A stretch of DNA of 21,720 nt from Balneolales bacterium (GTDB taxonomy: Bacteria; Bacteroidota; Rhodothermia; Balneolales; Natronogracilivirgulaceae), in NCBI GenBank assembly GCA_007131625.1, contig SLQC01000336.1, forward strand, positions 1-21,720, read 5' to 3'. The position numbers and the translations under genes were made by a program. The notes under the pieces are model-generated. The model had not been told where the DNA came from and did no database searches. It was given only the letters and a program-made list of their open reading frames with translations. Each line of letters starts with the position of its first letter. The stretch's first letter is position 1. Shown piece by piece: positions 1-7,483 of the stretch.

Positions 1-359
1 TCAAAATAGCCAGCACCGGGCAGTCCATTATCGCATTAAGCGGTGGCAATCAACAAAAAGTGGTTATCGCGAAAAGCATGCTGACCAATCCAAAGGTCCT
101 GCTGATGGATGAACCCACACGAGGAGTCGATGTTGGGACAAGACATGATATTTTTAAAATAATGAGTGAGATTGCCGGTAATAATGCCGCTGTCCTGTTC
201 ACCTCTTCCGACCTGAGAGAAATAACAGAAATGACCAACCGTGTGCTGGTGATGGCAAAAGGAAAAATTACCGCCGACCTGAGAGGCTCCCGTATCACTG
301 AAAAAAATATTCTGGATGCTTCCGTTGTCAATTCCGACATGACGAAAAACGAACAATAA
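1..359 (+). CDS. Sugar ABC transporter ATP-binding protein, C-terminal part (RbsA/MglA-like)
   Basis: The gene is cut by the window edge: the frame is open from base 3, so about 118 C-terminal codons are seen and the GTG at base 60 is not the start. Seen: the ABC signature LSGGNQQKV, then a Walker B strand VLLMDEPTRGVDVG with the D-loop, then the switch segment ending FTSSDLREI, where RbsA-family domains often have serine instead of the usual histidine. This is the second nucleotide-binding domain of a two-domain RbsA/MglA-type ATPase, which powers import of a monosaccharide or polyol from the cytoplasmic face. The stop is one base from the permease ATG, so the two are co-transcribed and probably translationally coupled. 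The sugar cannot be told from this part. Confidence 0.93.
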   Translation, partial: KIASTGQSIIALSGGNQQKVVIAKSMLTNPKVLLMDEPTRGVDVGTRHDIFKIMSEIAGNNAAVLFTSSDLREITEMTNRVLVMAKGKITADLRGSRITEKNILDASVVNSDMTKNEQ

Positions 360-360
360 A

Positions 361-1419
361 ATGGCCAATACCTTTTTCTCAAAAACCAATGCGCCATCCG
401 GCAAAAAATCTTCCAAACTGCTGTTGCTGCAGATGCGGGCCTATCTGGCACTGATGATTGTGATTGTCATTTTTGCGGCACTCAGCCCGACCTTTCTGAC
501 GACAAGTAATCTGATTATCATGGCCAAACAGGTGGCCATCAATGCCATTCTCGGTATCGGTATGACCTATGTGATTCTGGGTGCCGGTATTGATCTTTCT
601 GTGGGCTCAATTGCCGGTTTGGCGGGCATGGTGGCAGGCTGGCTCATAACGGAAGGATTGATATTGCCGATGTTCGGGATCACTATCTTCTTTAATGTCT
701 GGATTGTCATATTGATTGCATTGATGACGGGTGTTGCCATCGGTGCCGTTAATGGTTTTTTAATTACCAGGCTTAACGTTGCACCATTTATAGCAACGCT
801 GGGCATGCTCTACATTGCCCGTGGTTTTTCGATGCTCATATCGGGGGGTGCAACATTTCCAAATTTGGCCGGCCTGCCATCCCTCAATAACACCGGTTTT
901 CTGGTACTCGGTAATGAAATCATCCTGGGCCTGCCCCTTCCGATATGGCTTATGGTGTTTCTTGCTGTCATAGGTACGTTGGTAGCCCGAAAAACTACTT
1001 TTGGCCGACATGTCTATGCTGTTGGCGGCAATGAAGAATCAGCAAAATTCGCTGGTATACGTGTCAAGCGTATTAAAGTGCTCACCTATGTCATTTCCGG
1101 ATTTTGTGCAGCTCTGGTCGGGTTAATCATCGCCTCGCAACTCGGATCTTCCCATCCTGCAACCGGGACCATGTATGAACTCAATGCTATTGCCGTTGTT
1201 GTTCTTGGAGGTACCTCGCTGATGGGCGGACGGGGTACCATCATCGGAACCATTATTGGCGCCTTTGTAATCGGTGTTTTGGAGAACGGAATGGTTCTGA
1301 TCGGAATGTCTGAATTTTGGCAGATTGTCGTGAAAGGATTTGTTATAATACTTGCTGTGGTGGTTGATCAACTGCAACAACGAATGCAGCATGAAGCATT
1401 GGCAGATTCGGCTTCCTGA
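361..1419 (+). CDS. Sugar ABC transporter permease (RbsC-like, BPD_transp_2 family)
   Basis: This 352-residue, very hydrophobic protein is the inner-membrane channel of a ribose-type ABC importer; the usual family length is 320-350. Diagnostic segments seen are GIDLSVGS (residues 76-83), the cytoplasmic coupling loop YAVGGNEESAKFAGI (219-233) that contacts the ATPase, and VVLGGTSLMGGRG (about 280-292). About eight to ten membrane spans can be picked out between residues 28 and 335. The N-terminal 20 residues and the C-terminal tail are polar and presumably cytoplasmic. The ATG lies one base after the ATPase stop and the binding-protein gene follows after 52 bases, giving the common order ATPase, permease, binding protein. 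Function is clear; the substrate is not. Confidence 0.95.
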   Translation: MANTFFSKTNAPSGKKSSKLLLLQMRAYLALMIVIVIFAALSPTFLTTSNLIIMAKQVAINAILGIGMTYVILGAGIDLSVGSIAGLAGMVAGWLITEGLILPMFGITIFFNVWIVILIALMTGVAIGAVNGFLITRLNVAPFIATLGMLYIARGFSMLISGGATFPNLAGLPSLNNTGFLVLGNEIILGLPLPIWLMVFLAVIGTLVARKTTFGRHVYAVGGNEESAKFAGIRVKRIKVLTYVISGFCAALVGLIIASQLGSSHPATGTMYELNAIAVVVLGGTSLMGGRGTIIGTIIGAFVIGVLENGMVLIGMSEFWQIVVKGFVIILAVVVDQLQQRMQHEALADSAS

Positions 1420-1471
1420 GCACCATGATGAATGGATGATTATTTCAATATAACCAAGTAAAGATATCATT

Positions 1472-2440
1472 ATGAAAGGTTTAAAGATTCATGTACTGTT
1501 TTACCATACCCTCATTGCACTCCTTGCAATTTCATGCGGAAACGATGATCCGGAAAACATGGAAGGGGGTGACCGGGATTTGATCGTGATTATCACTCCC
1601 CCTCATGACAATCCTTTCTTCCTGACGGAAGCCAGGGCCGCCGATGCAAAGGCACGAGAACTGGGTTATCAGACGCTGGTTTTATCACACAATGATGACC
1701 CTGCACGTCAGGATCAACATATTGACAGGGCCATAGCAAGTGGTGCCTCCGCGCTAATTCTCGACAATGCCGGTGCCGACGTATCTATTGCTGCGGTGCG
1801 GCGGGCTAAAGAAGCCGGAATTCCCTCTTTTCTAATCGACCGGGAAATCAATGAATCGGGTGTTGCCATAGCACAGATTGTATCGAATAACTATCAATGT
1901 GCTACATTGGCTGCAGAGGAATTTGTAAGAGCCATGGGCGAAAGTGGCACGTATGCCGAGTTGGTCGGCAGAGAATCGGATACAAACGCACATGTACGCT
2001 CCAGGGGGTTCAATGATTTACTGGAACAGTATCCGGATTTGGTCAGAGTCTCCAGGCAAAGTGCAAACTGGAGCCAAACAGAGGGGTATACACGTGTAGA
2101 GACGATTCTTCAAGCACATCCCAATATAAATGGGATTATTTCCGGAAATGATACCATGGCCCTTGGTGCTGCTGCGGCACTTCGTTCATCAGGAAAAGAT
2201 GATGTAGTTTTGGTCGGGTTTGACGGTAGTCCTGATGCTCTTGATGCGATCAGGGATGGGCGCATGTATGCTACGGTTCTTCAGCCGGCGGCAAAAATGG
2301 CACAAGTAGCTGTGGAACAGGCCGATATCTATATTCGGACCGGTGAAACCAGTGACTCAGAAAGACAGTATTTTGATTGCGAACTTATTACTGCGGATAA
2401 CGTGGATCACTTTCACATGTTTGAAAGGGTTGGAGAATAG
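1472..2440 (+). CDS. Sugar-binding lipoprotein of the ABC transporter (RbsB-like)
   Basis: This 322-residue periplasmic binding protein of the Peripla_BP_4 type delivers the sugar to the permease. The N-terminus is a short lipoprotein signal with LAISC, giving Cys22 as likely lipidation site; the lipobox is slightly atypical (Ala at -3). Several positions that bind ribose in E. coli RbsB are kept: NPFF after the first strand, the DR pair in FLIDREI, the Arg of VRSRGF, the Asn of GNDTMALGA, the Asp of VGFDGSPD and the Gln of TVLQPA. Others differ: ILDN stands where RbsB has LINP, and a Trp (ANWSQ) stands near the RbsB Phe164 position. A pentose or a related polyol is therefore plausible, but ribose itself is not proven. 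No regulator or catabolic gene is in view. Confidence 0.9.
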   Translation: MKGLKIHVLFYHTLIALLAISCGNDDPENMEGGDRDLIVIITPPHDNPFFLTEARAADAKARELGYQTLVLSHNDDPARQDQHIDRAIASGASALILDNAGADVSIAAVRRAKEAGIPSFLIDREINESGVAIAQIVSNNYQCATLAAEEFVRAMGESGTYAELVGRESDTNAHVRSRGFNDLLEQYPDLVRVSRQSANWSQTEGYTRVETILQAHPNINGIISGNDTMALGAAAALRSSGKDDVVLVGFDGSPDALDAIRDGRMYATVLQPAAKMAQVAVEQADIYIRTGETSDSERQYFDCELITADNVDHFHMFERVGE

Positions 2441-2583
2441 AAAACAGTCCAAGTAAAACATTGTAATAGGATAGGCAGAAGATTTGTAAAGTGATCTTAA
2501 TGAGCATTCTCCAATACGTTTCTTATAATCAATACTTGTTTGATCGTGTTGCTGTAATTTGGGAATACCAAAATTTGTCATTC

Positions 2584-2610
2584 CGAGTCACTACATTTTC
2601 GAGACACTAC
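2584..2610 (+). repeat. Pair of 11-base direct repeats upstream of the HD-domain gene
   Basis: CGAGTCACTAC (2584-2594) and CGAGACACTAC (2600-2610) are direct repeats with one mismatch, offset by 16 bases. They lie about 100 bases ahead of the chosen start of the HD gene, in the 271-base gap after the transporter. The same gap has a small hairpin, TTTGG-GAATA-CCAAA, at 2558-2572 without a T tract. No coding sequence was recognised in the gap. The repeats could be a regulator site, but that is only inference. Confidence 0.4.
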
Positions 2611-2711
2611 GTTGAAATGGTTTAAACATGCATAACCCGATTATACCTTCGGTTTGCATAAATTATGTGCATTACTTGACCACTTTTTCAATTATTTCTG
2701 TTTTTTTTACT

Positions 2712-3965
2712 ATGGACAAATCGACACAATTCAAGATTTTCACAGACCCGGTTCACGGTTTTATCAACGTACCAAAAGGCCTGATCCTGAAACTCCTGGA
2801 TCATCCCTATGTACAGCGGTTGCGTCGGATCCGACAGCTGGGTTTGGCGAACACTGTTTTCCCCGGAGCGGAACACTCCCGTTTTTCACACGCTTTGGGG
2901 TCGCTCGGGCTTATGCAGCGGGTCCTGAATCATCTAAGAGAACAGAACACCACGATCACCCACAAAGAGTTCGAAGGTACACTGATAGCCATATTGCTGC
3001 ATGACATCGGACACGGACCCTATTCTCATACTTTGGAAAAAATCATCATACCCCATAGCCACCATGAGAAGCTGACACTGTTGATGATGCAGGAACTGAA
3101 CCGTCAATTCGATGGTCAACTGGATACTTCCATAAAAATATTTACCGACCGGTACCCCAAGAAATTTCTTCACCAATTGATCTCATCACAACTGGACATC
3201 GACCGGCTGGACTACCTTCGGCGCGACAGCATGTTTACCGGTGTCCTGGAAGGATCCATCGGTATAGATCGCATCATCCGGACCATGCGAGTCCACCAGG
3301 GAAATATCGTTATTGACAAGAAAGGCATTTATGCCGTAGAAAATTATATTGTTGCTCGGAGGTTGATGTATCTTCAGGTATATCTGCATAAAACAGTTCT
3401 TGCCGGTGATAAAATGCTCCTTGCCATACTAAAATACGTGCGCCGATTGTTAGAAAGGGGTGATGCGATCAATTTTTATTCCCCTGCTCTGGAGTATTTT
3501 TTCCAGGTTCGATTGGACGCATTCAGGAAGATTGATAATACGATGCTGAACACTTTTATCTCCCTGGACGATAACGACATATTGATTAACTTGAAATACT
3601 GGCAGCATTCGGATCAACCCGTGCTCCGGGATTTGTGTCGACGTTTTCTGAATCGGAATTATTTCCGAACCACATTTCTGGACACGAAACCGACGGATAA
3701 ACAGCTGGATGACTGGAAGAAAAAAACAATGAACACACTGCATAACATGTGTTTACCCTCAGATGAAGCCGCTTTGGATTGTTATTTTTTCTCCGACAAC
3801 AGTCACAGTAAAGCGTATACCTATCATAGTAACGGGATCTGGATTCTGCAGAATGACGATATCGCCGTAGAGTTTTCTAAAGCGTCGGACAGCCGACATA
3901 TTTCAGCTCTGACCCGGCCTGTCATCAAACCCTATGTAGTGCATTTAAAATCAATAGCAATTTAG
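2712..3965 (+). CDS. HD-domain phosphohydrolase (COG1078 / YdhJ-like)
   Basis: The chosen start is the ATG at 2712, giving 417 residues. An upstream in-frame ATG at 2628 would add 28 residues that look unlike this family, whereas MDKSTQFKIFTDPVHGF is a typical beginning. Seen: RLRRIRQLG (36-44), EHSRFSHALG (54-63), the HD pair in LLHDIGHGPYSH (95-106) and DIDRLDYLRRDS (162-173). These are the metal-binding and signature segments of cytoplasmic HD phosphohydrolases related to dGTP triphosphohydrolases. Members may hydrolyse (d)NTPs, but the substrate of this one cannot be read from sequence. The C-terminal 150 residues are not diagnostic. The next gene starts 26 bases later on the same strand, so the two may share a transcript. 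Confidence 0.9.
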   Translation: MDKSTQFKIFTDPVHGFINVPKGLILKLLDHPYVQRLRRIRQLGLANTVFPGAEHSRFSHALGSLGLMQRVLNHLREQNTTITHKEFEGTLIAILLHDIGHGPYSHTLEKIIIPHSHHEKLTLLMMQELNRQFDGQLDTSIKIFTDRYPKKFLHQLISSQLDIDRLDYLRRDSMFTGVLEGSIGIDRIIRTMRVHQGNIVIDKKGIYAVENYIVARRLMYLQVYLHKTVLAGDKMLLAILKYVRRLLERGDAINFYSPALEYFFQVRLDAFRKIDNTMLNTFISLDDNDILINLKYWQHSDQPVLRDLCRRFLNRNYFRTTFLDTKPTDKQLDDWKKKTMNTLHNMCLPSDEAALDCYFFSDNSHSKAYTYHSNGIWILQNDDIAVEFSKASDSRHISALTRPVIKPYVVHLKSIAI

Positions 3966-3991
3966 GCTGGCCTATAAAATTTTCTTGCTTT

Positions 3992-4972
3992 ATGAAACTT
4001 TGGATACCCCCCCTTACCGCATTTATCTTTCTACTTCTGATCAGCGGTAATCCTGTGGAATCCACCGCCACGGTCGACGATGTTAATTCCGATACCACCA
4101 TCCAGGGCGAAAATGTTATTTCTGATACCACAATCCAGGGCGGCAGTGCTATCCTCGATCCCAACACCCCGGCCGACACTATCATATTCGATTCTTCCGA
4201 ATCCCCACGGGTCTTACTTTCACAAGGCACCCTCTCTGTCACCCGGGATCAAGAAAAACTGTTGTTGCCGAACGGCAGTACTCTCCTTGTTGGTGACACC
4301 ATCGAAACCCGGTCCAACCAGTTTGCTGTTATTCATTTCCCGTCCGAAGCTGTGATGATCGTTCACCCGGTTTCAATGGTTACCCTGAATTCACCCTCTT
4401 CTCTTCATCTTATCAGTGCCGACATACAGTTTGAATCCGGAAATTCGCTTGCACCCTTCCCTGACAATGTTACATGTTTTGATACCCGAGTGACGCATAC
4501 TGGCAGCCAAAAAGCTGCTGCTTCTTTTATGCTACAATGCAGAGGACAATCGGGAATCATACTTGCTTCGCACTCGGGTTCTCAACAGCTCGATTGTCAC
4601 AACAAATCCTTTCAGGTATCTGCCGGCGGCGCCTTGATGGGACGAGCCTCTTCATCCGGTTTTGAGGAAGCACTCTTGCCGGATCAACCCATTATAACAG
4701 ACTCGGCAGGAATTGAAAAATATCAACCATCAGACTTAATTTATAAACACCGGCTGCACTGGCAGCCGATTCCGATGGCTGACCAATACTTGCTTCAAGT
4801 CTCCCGAATTGATATCGATGAAAATACACCTGTTCACTGGTTTCAATATCAGAGGGAACGGCAGACTCCCATAGACAGCTTGTCGCCCGGTTCGTACAAA
4901 ATCCGGGTGGCAGCTGTAGATTATTATGGTGTCATGGGTAGCTGGTCCGATCCGTTTTACTTTGATCGATAA
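3992..4972 (+). CDS. Exported FecR-like domain protein with 11-residue repeats
   Basis: This 326-residue protein is not a recognised named family. A signal peptide (about 1-24, KLW then a hydrophobic stretch) points to export. Residues 23-66 hold four 11-residue units (see the repeat entry). Residues about 73-131 resemble a FecR domain: VLLSQGTLSV, LLVGDTIETRSNQFAVIHF and a VHPVSMVTL end. Three cysteines follow (162, 183, 202). Residues 255-324 look like a fibronectin-III-type module (LHWQPIPMADQYLLQVS ... SYKIRVAAVDYYG). FecR-domain proteins without a membrane anchor are often envelope or surface proteins. No sigma factor or TonB receptor is adjacent, so a classical FecI/FecR role is not supported. 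It probably shares a transcript with the HD gene. Confidence 0.75.
   Translation: MKLWIPPLTAFIFLLLISGNPVESTATVDDVNSDTTIQGENVISDTTIQGGSAILDPNTPADTIIFDSSESPRVLLSQGTLSVTRDQEKLLLPNGSTLLVGDTIETRSNQFAVIHFPSEAVMIVHPVSMVTLNSPSSLHLISADIQFESGNSLAPFPDNVTCFDTRVTHTGSQKAAASFMLQCRGQSGIILASHSGSQQLDCHNKSFQVSAGGALMGRASSSGFEEALLPDQPIITDSAGIEKYQPSDLIYKHRLHWQPIPMADQYLLQVSRIDIDENTPVHWFQYQRERQTPIDSLSPGSYKIRVAAVDYYGVMGSWSDPFYFDR
4058..4189 (+). repeat. In-frame 33-base tandem repeat, four units
   Basis: Four consecutive 33-base units start at 4058, 4091, 4124 and 4157. They encode ESTATVDDVNS, DTTIQGENVIS, DTTIQGGSAIL and DPNTPADTIIF. Units 2 and 3 share an almost exact block, GATACCAC(C/A)ATCCAGGGCG, at 4091-4109 and 4124-4142. 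Unit 1 is clearly related at base level, and unit 4 is the most diverged. They form a polar linker between the signal peptide and the FecR-like domain. Such a repeat can change copy number by slippage without shifting the frame. Confidence 0.8.
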
Positions 4973-5001
4973 ATTTCAGGAATCCGGAGTTGTCGGTCGC
5001 A

Positions 5002-6714
5002 TTAACGTTTTGCATAACGGTACATTCCAGCTCTGAGCACACGATTATCCGGATCGACAACAAAGTTTGACCGATCGTGAACAGAGATTGCCTCATTGGG
5101 CTGCGGTATAATCAACTTCCGCTCCTTTCCGTCGTAAATTTCCACCGGCATGGGAAAAGGGTTTCCGGAAGGGACTTTCCAGGACAGATAAATCAGGTCT
5201 CCCTCCCATCGCTTACGCAGTTCCGGAAGGTCTGCATGGCGTAGGTAGGCATCAAAAAACCAGTCCATATTTTCACCGGTCAGCGATTCCACAATGTCGA
5301 TGTAATCCTGCGTATCTACGAAACGTCCCGGCTCTAACGGAGTGTTCTTATTCTGATTCTGATCTGGCCGGATCATATAGCGCAACGTGTCGAAAAAAAG
5401 TTCATCGCCAATCATTTTCCGCAGCGTATGCAGTACCCAGGAGCCTTTCATATAGATGTCGCGGCCCTCGAACATTTCCCTGGTTGACTTGACCCCGGTC
5501 GGTGCTATCGGGATATTATTCTCGATGCGGCTGTACAGTTTCTTCATGAAGTACCGATACTGTTCCGGGCCGTGAAGTTTTTCAGCAAAAAGTGGCTGCA
5601 TATATGTCCCGAAGCCTTCATGAATCCAGAAATCCTTCCAGTCGTAAGCGACAACATGGTTCCCCCACCACTCATGGGCCAGTTCATGATGATGAAGGTC
5701 GTCAAAACCGGAATCCGTCTCAAATACTACGTCATTTTTATATCCGGCGCCATAAGCGATCAGGGTCTGATGCTCCATCCCCAAAAAAGGGGCCTCCACC
5801 ACACCGTACTTTTCCCGGAGAAACGGATACGGACCGAGCAACTCTTCAAAAAAGCCCATGTGCTCCTCAATTTGATCCATCAATTCCACAGCTTTATGGT
5901 AATTCTCCGGGAGCGACCAGAAATGAATCGGGAATATGTCGCCAGAAACGCTCTCGTAACTTCGAACCAGCTCTGAATATGGTCCGATATTCATTGTCAC
6001 GGCATAATTGCTGATCGGACTGTTTGTAACCCAATGAAATGTTCGTGTACCATCACTGTATGATTTTTCTGAGCGTAATACACCATTTGAAACCGCTGTG
6101 AGTCCGTCCGGCACAGTGATCTTGAGGGACACCGAATCGGGACGGTCTGAAGGATGATCTTTTACCGGCCACCAGATATCGGCTCCGTTTACCTGGCAGG
6201 AGACACCGACCCACGGTTCGCCGATGTCAGTTTGTGCCCAAGTGAAGCCTCCTTCCCACGGAGGATTCGGGGCTGTCCGGGGTTGCCCGTTATAGGTGAT
6301 CTCTATCATAAGCCGGTCGCCAGGATGGGCTTTCTCGGATAGTTCAGCAATAATCAGACCCTTATCATGGCTATAATCAAGCAATTCGTGATGTGACTCG
6401 GATTGAAGCCAAAGCACACGCTCCGTCCGGAAAATGGTATCCAGATGTACCACAAACCTTTTCATTTCTTCACGGACATGTGCATGAACGATCACACTGC
6501 CGTGGATTGTACTGTCATGCGGATCGACAAACAGATCAAGGTCGTAGAAATATACATTGTATGCCGCCTGATCCGATAAAAGCGGGCCACCGGAATCCAG
6601 TATGTTGTTTTCATATACATCCAATGACTGAAGTACGGGAATGTCACCGGCTGCCTGTAGTATCACCGGTATCAGCAATAACATTACGATGGTTCCCTTC
6701 ATATTCATCCTCAT
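5002..6714 (-). CDS. Secreted M1-family zinc metallopeptidase
   Basis: This 570-residue aminopeptidase-type enzyme (gluzincin) removes N-terminal residues from peptides, probably outside the cytoplasm. Seen: a signal peptide after a short MRMN leader (the in-frame ATG at 6702 is an equally good start); the substrate motif LGMEH (311-315), where classical members have GAMEN; the zinc site HELAHEWWGN (343-352) with the third ligand Glu366 in WIHEG, exactly 18 residues after the second His; and the likely catalytic Tyr421 in DIYMKGSWVLH. After the helical region the protein ends in a small beta-rich segment (about 503-567). It is the last gene of the long minus-strand block and converges on the FecR-like gene with a 29-base gap. 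A 208-base gap separates it from folA, so it probably has its own promoter. Confidence 0.93.
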   Translation of the reverse strand: MRMNMKGTIVMLLLIPVILQAAGDIPVLQSLDVYENNILDSGGPLLSDQAAYNVYFYDLDLFVDPHDSTIHGSVIVHAHVREEMKRFVVHLDTIFRTERVLWLQSESHHELLDYSHDKGLIIAELSEKAHPGDRLMIEITYNGQPRTAPNPPWEGGFTWAQTDIGEPWVGVSCQVNGADIWWPVKDHPSDRPDSVSLKITVPDGLTAVSNGVLRSEKSYSDGTRTFHWVTNSPISNYAVTMNIGPYSELVRSYESVSGDIFPIHFWSLPENYHKAVELMDQIEEHMGFFEELLGPYPFLREKYGVVEAPFLGMEHQTLIAYGAGYKNDVVFETDSGFDDLHHHELAHEWWGNHVVAYDWKDFWIHEGFGTYMQPLFAEKLHGPEQYRYFMKKLYSRIENNIPIAPTGVKSTREMFEGRDIYMKGSWVLHTLRKMIGDELFFDTLRYMIRPDQNQNKNTPLEPGRFVDTQDYIDIVESLTGENMDWFFDAYLRHADLPELRKRWEGDLIYLSWKVPSGNPFPMPVEIYDGKERKLIIPQPNEAISVHDRSNFVVDPDNRVLRAGMYRYAKR

Positions 6715-6867
6715 CTATTTGTTGCTCCTAATACCTTTTTCATCATTACATCTCAATCAATGACTCTCCATATAATCAGCCGGTCACTTGAGACGCTGCA
6801 AGTAATACATTTGCCTGAAATTCAATGCTTATAGATAAAAAAATCAGCCTGAGACTAAGAACATAAC

Positions 6868-6899
6868 GAATCCGGGAAAATTTCGGGATTCAAACCCGA
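6868..6899 (-). terminator. Overlapping hairpins downstream of folA, possible terminator
   Basis: Read on the minus strand just after folA, TCGGG-TTTGAAT-CCCGA (6899-6883) is a 5-base-pair stem with a 7-base loop followed by AATTTT. Overlapping it, GAATC(C)CG and CGGATTC at 6891-6868 form an alternative stem. The T run is short, so intrinsic termination is only a possibility. The rest of the 208-base gap (6715-6922) shows a run of seven A at 6837-6843 and no recognisable gene. Confidence 0.3.
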
Positions 6900-6922
6900 T
6901 CTCCAGACGGACTTCAATTTTT

Positions 6923-7393
6923 TTATATTCTTTGATAATCGACAAACGTCAATTGTGAACGTTCCTCTCTTGCCATTTCTTTCCATACCGTGCCAATTTC
7001 ATCACGATATTCCGGGAAAAAAGTATCCCCGTCATAGGAACGGTGGATAATTGTAATCTCAAGTTGGTCGCAAACAGGCAGAAATAGCCGGTAAATTTGC
7101 GCACCACCAATAATATAGACCCGCTCCTCCCCCTGAAGCTGATTCAACACCTCATCCTTGTTCCGGCAAACTTCTACATTGTCGTAATTTGCGTTTCGGG
7201 TAAGTACAATGTTTCTCCTTCCAGGCAACGGCTTTTCTCCGAGTTCCTCGAAAACACCCCGCCCCATCACCACCGGCGCACCCATCGTTCTCTTTTTAAA
7301 ATGGGCTAAATCTTCAGGAATGTGCCACGGCAGCTTTCCTTCTTTACCAATGACGAGGCCGGGATCGTGGGCAGCGATTAGAGAGATCTTCAT
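6923..7393 (-). CDS. folA: Dihydrofolate reductase
   Basis: This 156-residue cytoplasmic enzyme reduces dihydrofolate to tetrahydrofolate with NADPH, closing the folate cycle opened by thymidylate synthase. Seen: MKISLIAA at the N-terminus, the active-site segment LPWHIPEDLAHFK (21-33) with Trp23 and the acidic Asp28 (equivalent to E. coli Asp27), the cofactor segment VVMGRGVFEELG, LPGRRNIVLTRN, and YIIGGAQIYRLFLP. Length is normal for bacterial FolA. It lies 90 bases downstream of thyA on the same strand, the usual functional pairing. No Shine-Dalgarno sequence is visible before the ATG. Confidence 0.97.
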   Translation of the reverse strand: MKISLIAAHDPGLVIGKEGKLPWHIPEDLAHFKKRTMGAPVVMGRGVFEELGEKPLPGRRNIVLTRNANYDNVEVCRNKDEVLNQLQGEERVYIIGGAQIYRLFLPVCDQLEITIIHRSYDGDTFFPEYRDEIGTVWKEMAREERSQLTFVDYQRI

Positions 7394-7483
7394 AGATCAG
7401 ATGAATCTGTTGGATGGGTTTTGTATCTGATGAATCCTATTTATCAACGTGGATTATCGGATTGATCGGACTGCACAGTCTTT

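Noticed and set aside
2628..2711. N-terminal extension of the HD-domain protein from an upstream ATG
   Set aside because: The 28 added residues are hydrophobic and unlike the family start; a cytoplasmic HD enzyme of this type begins near FKIFTDPVHGF.
4058..4189. CRISPR-like repeat
   Set aside because: Units are contiguous, in frame and without spacers; this is a protein-coding tandem repeat.
6868..6925. T-arm-like hairpin TCGGG-TTTGAAT-CCCGA on the minus strand, resembling the end of a tRNA
   Set aside because: No matching acceptor 5' strand, D arm or anticodon arm is found upstream; that region is the end of folA. The loop also lacks the invariant C of the T loop.
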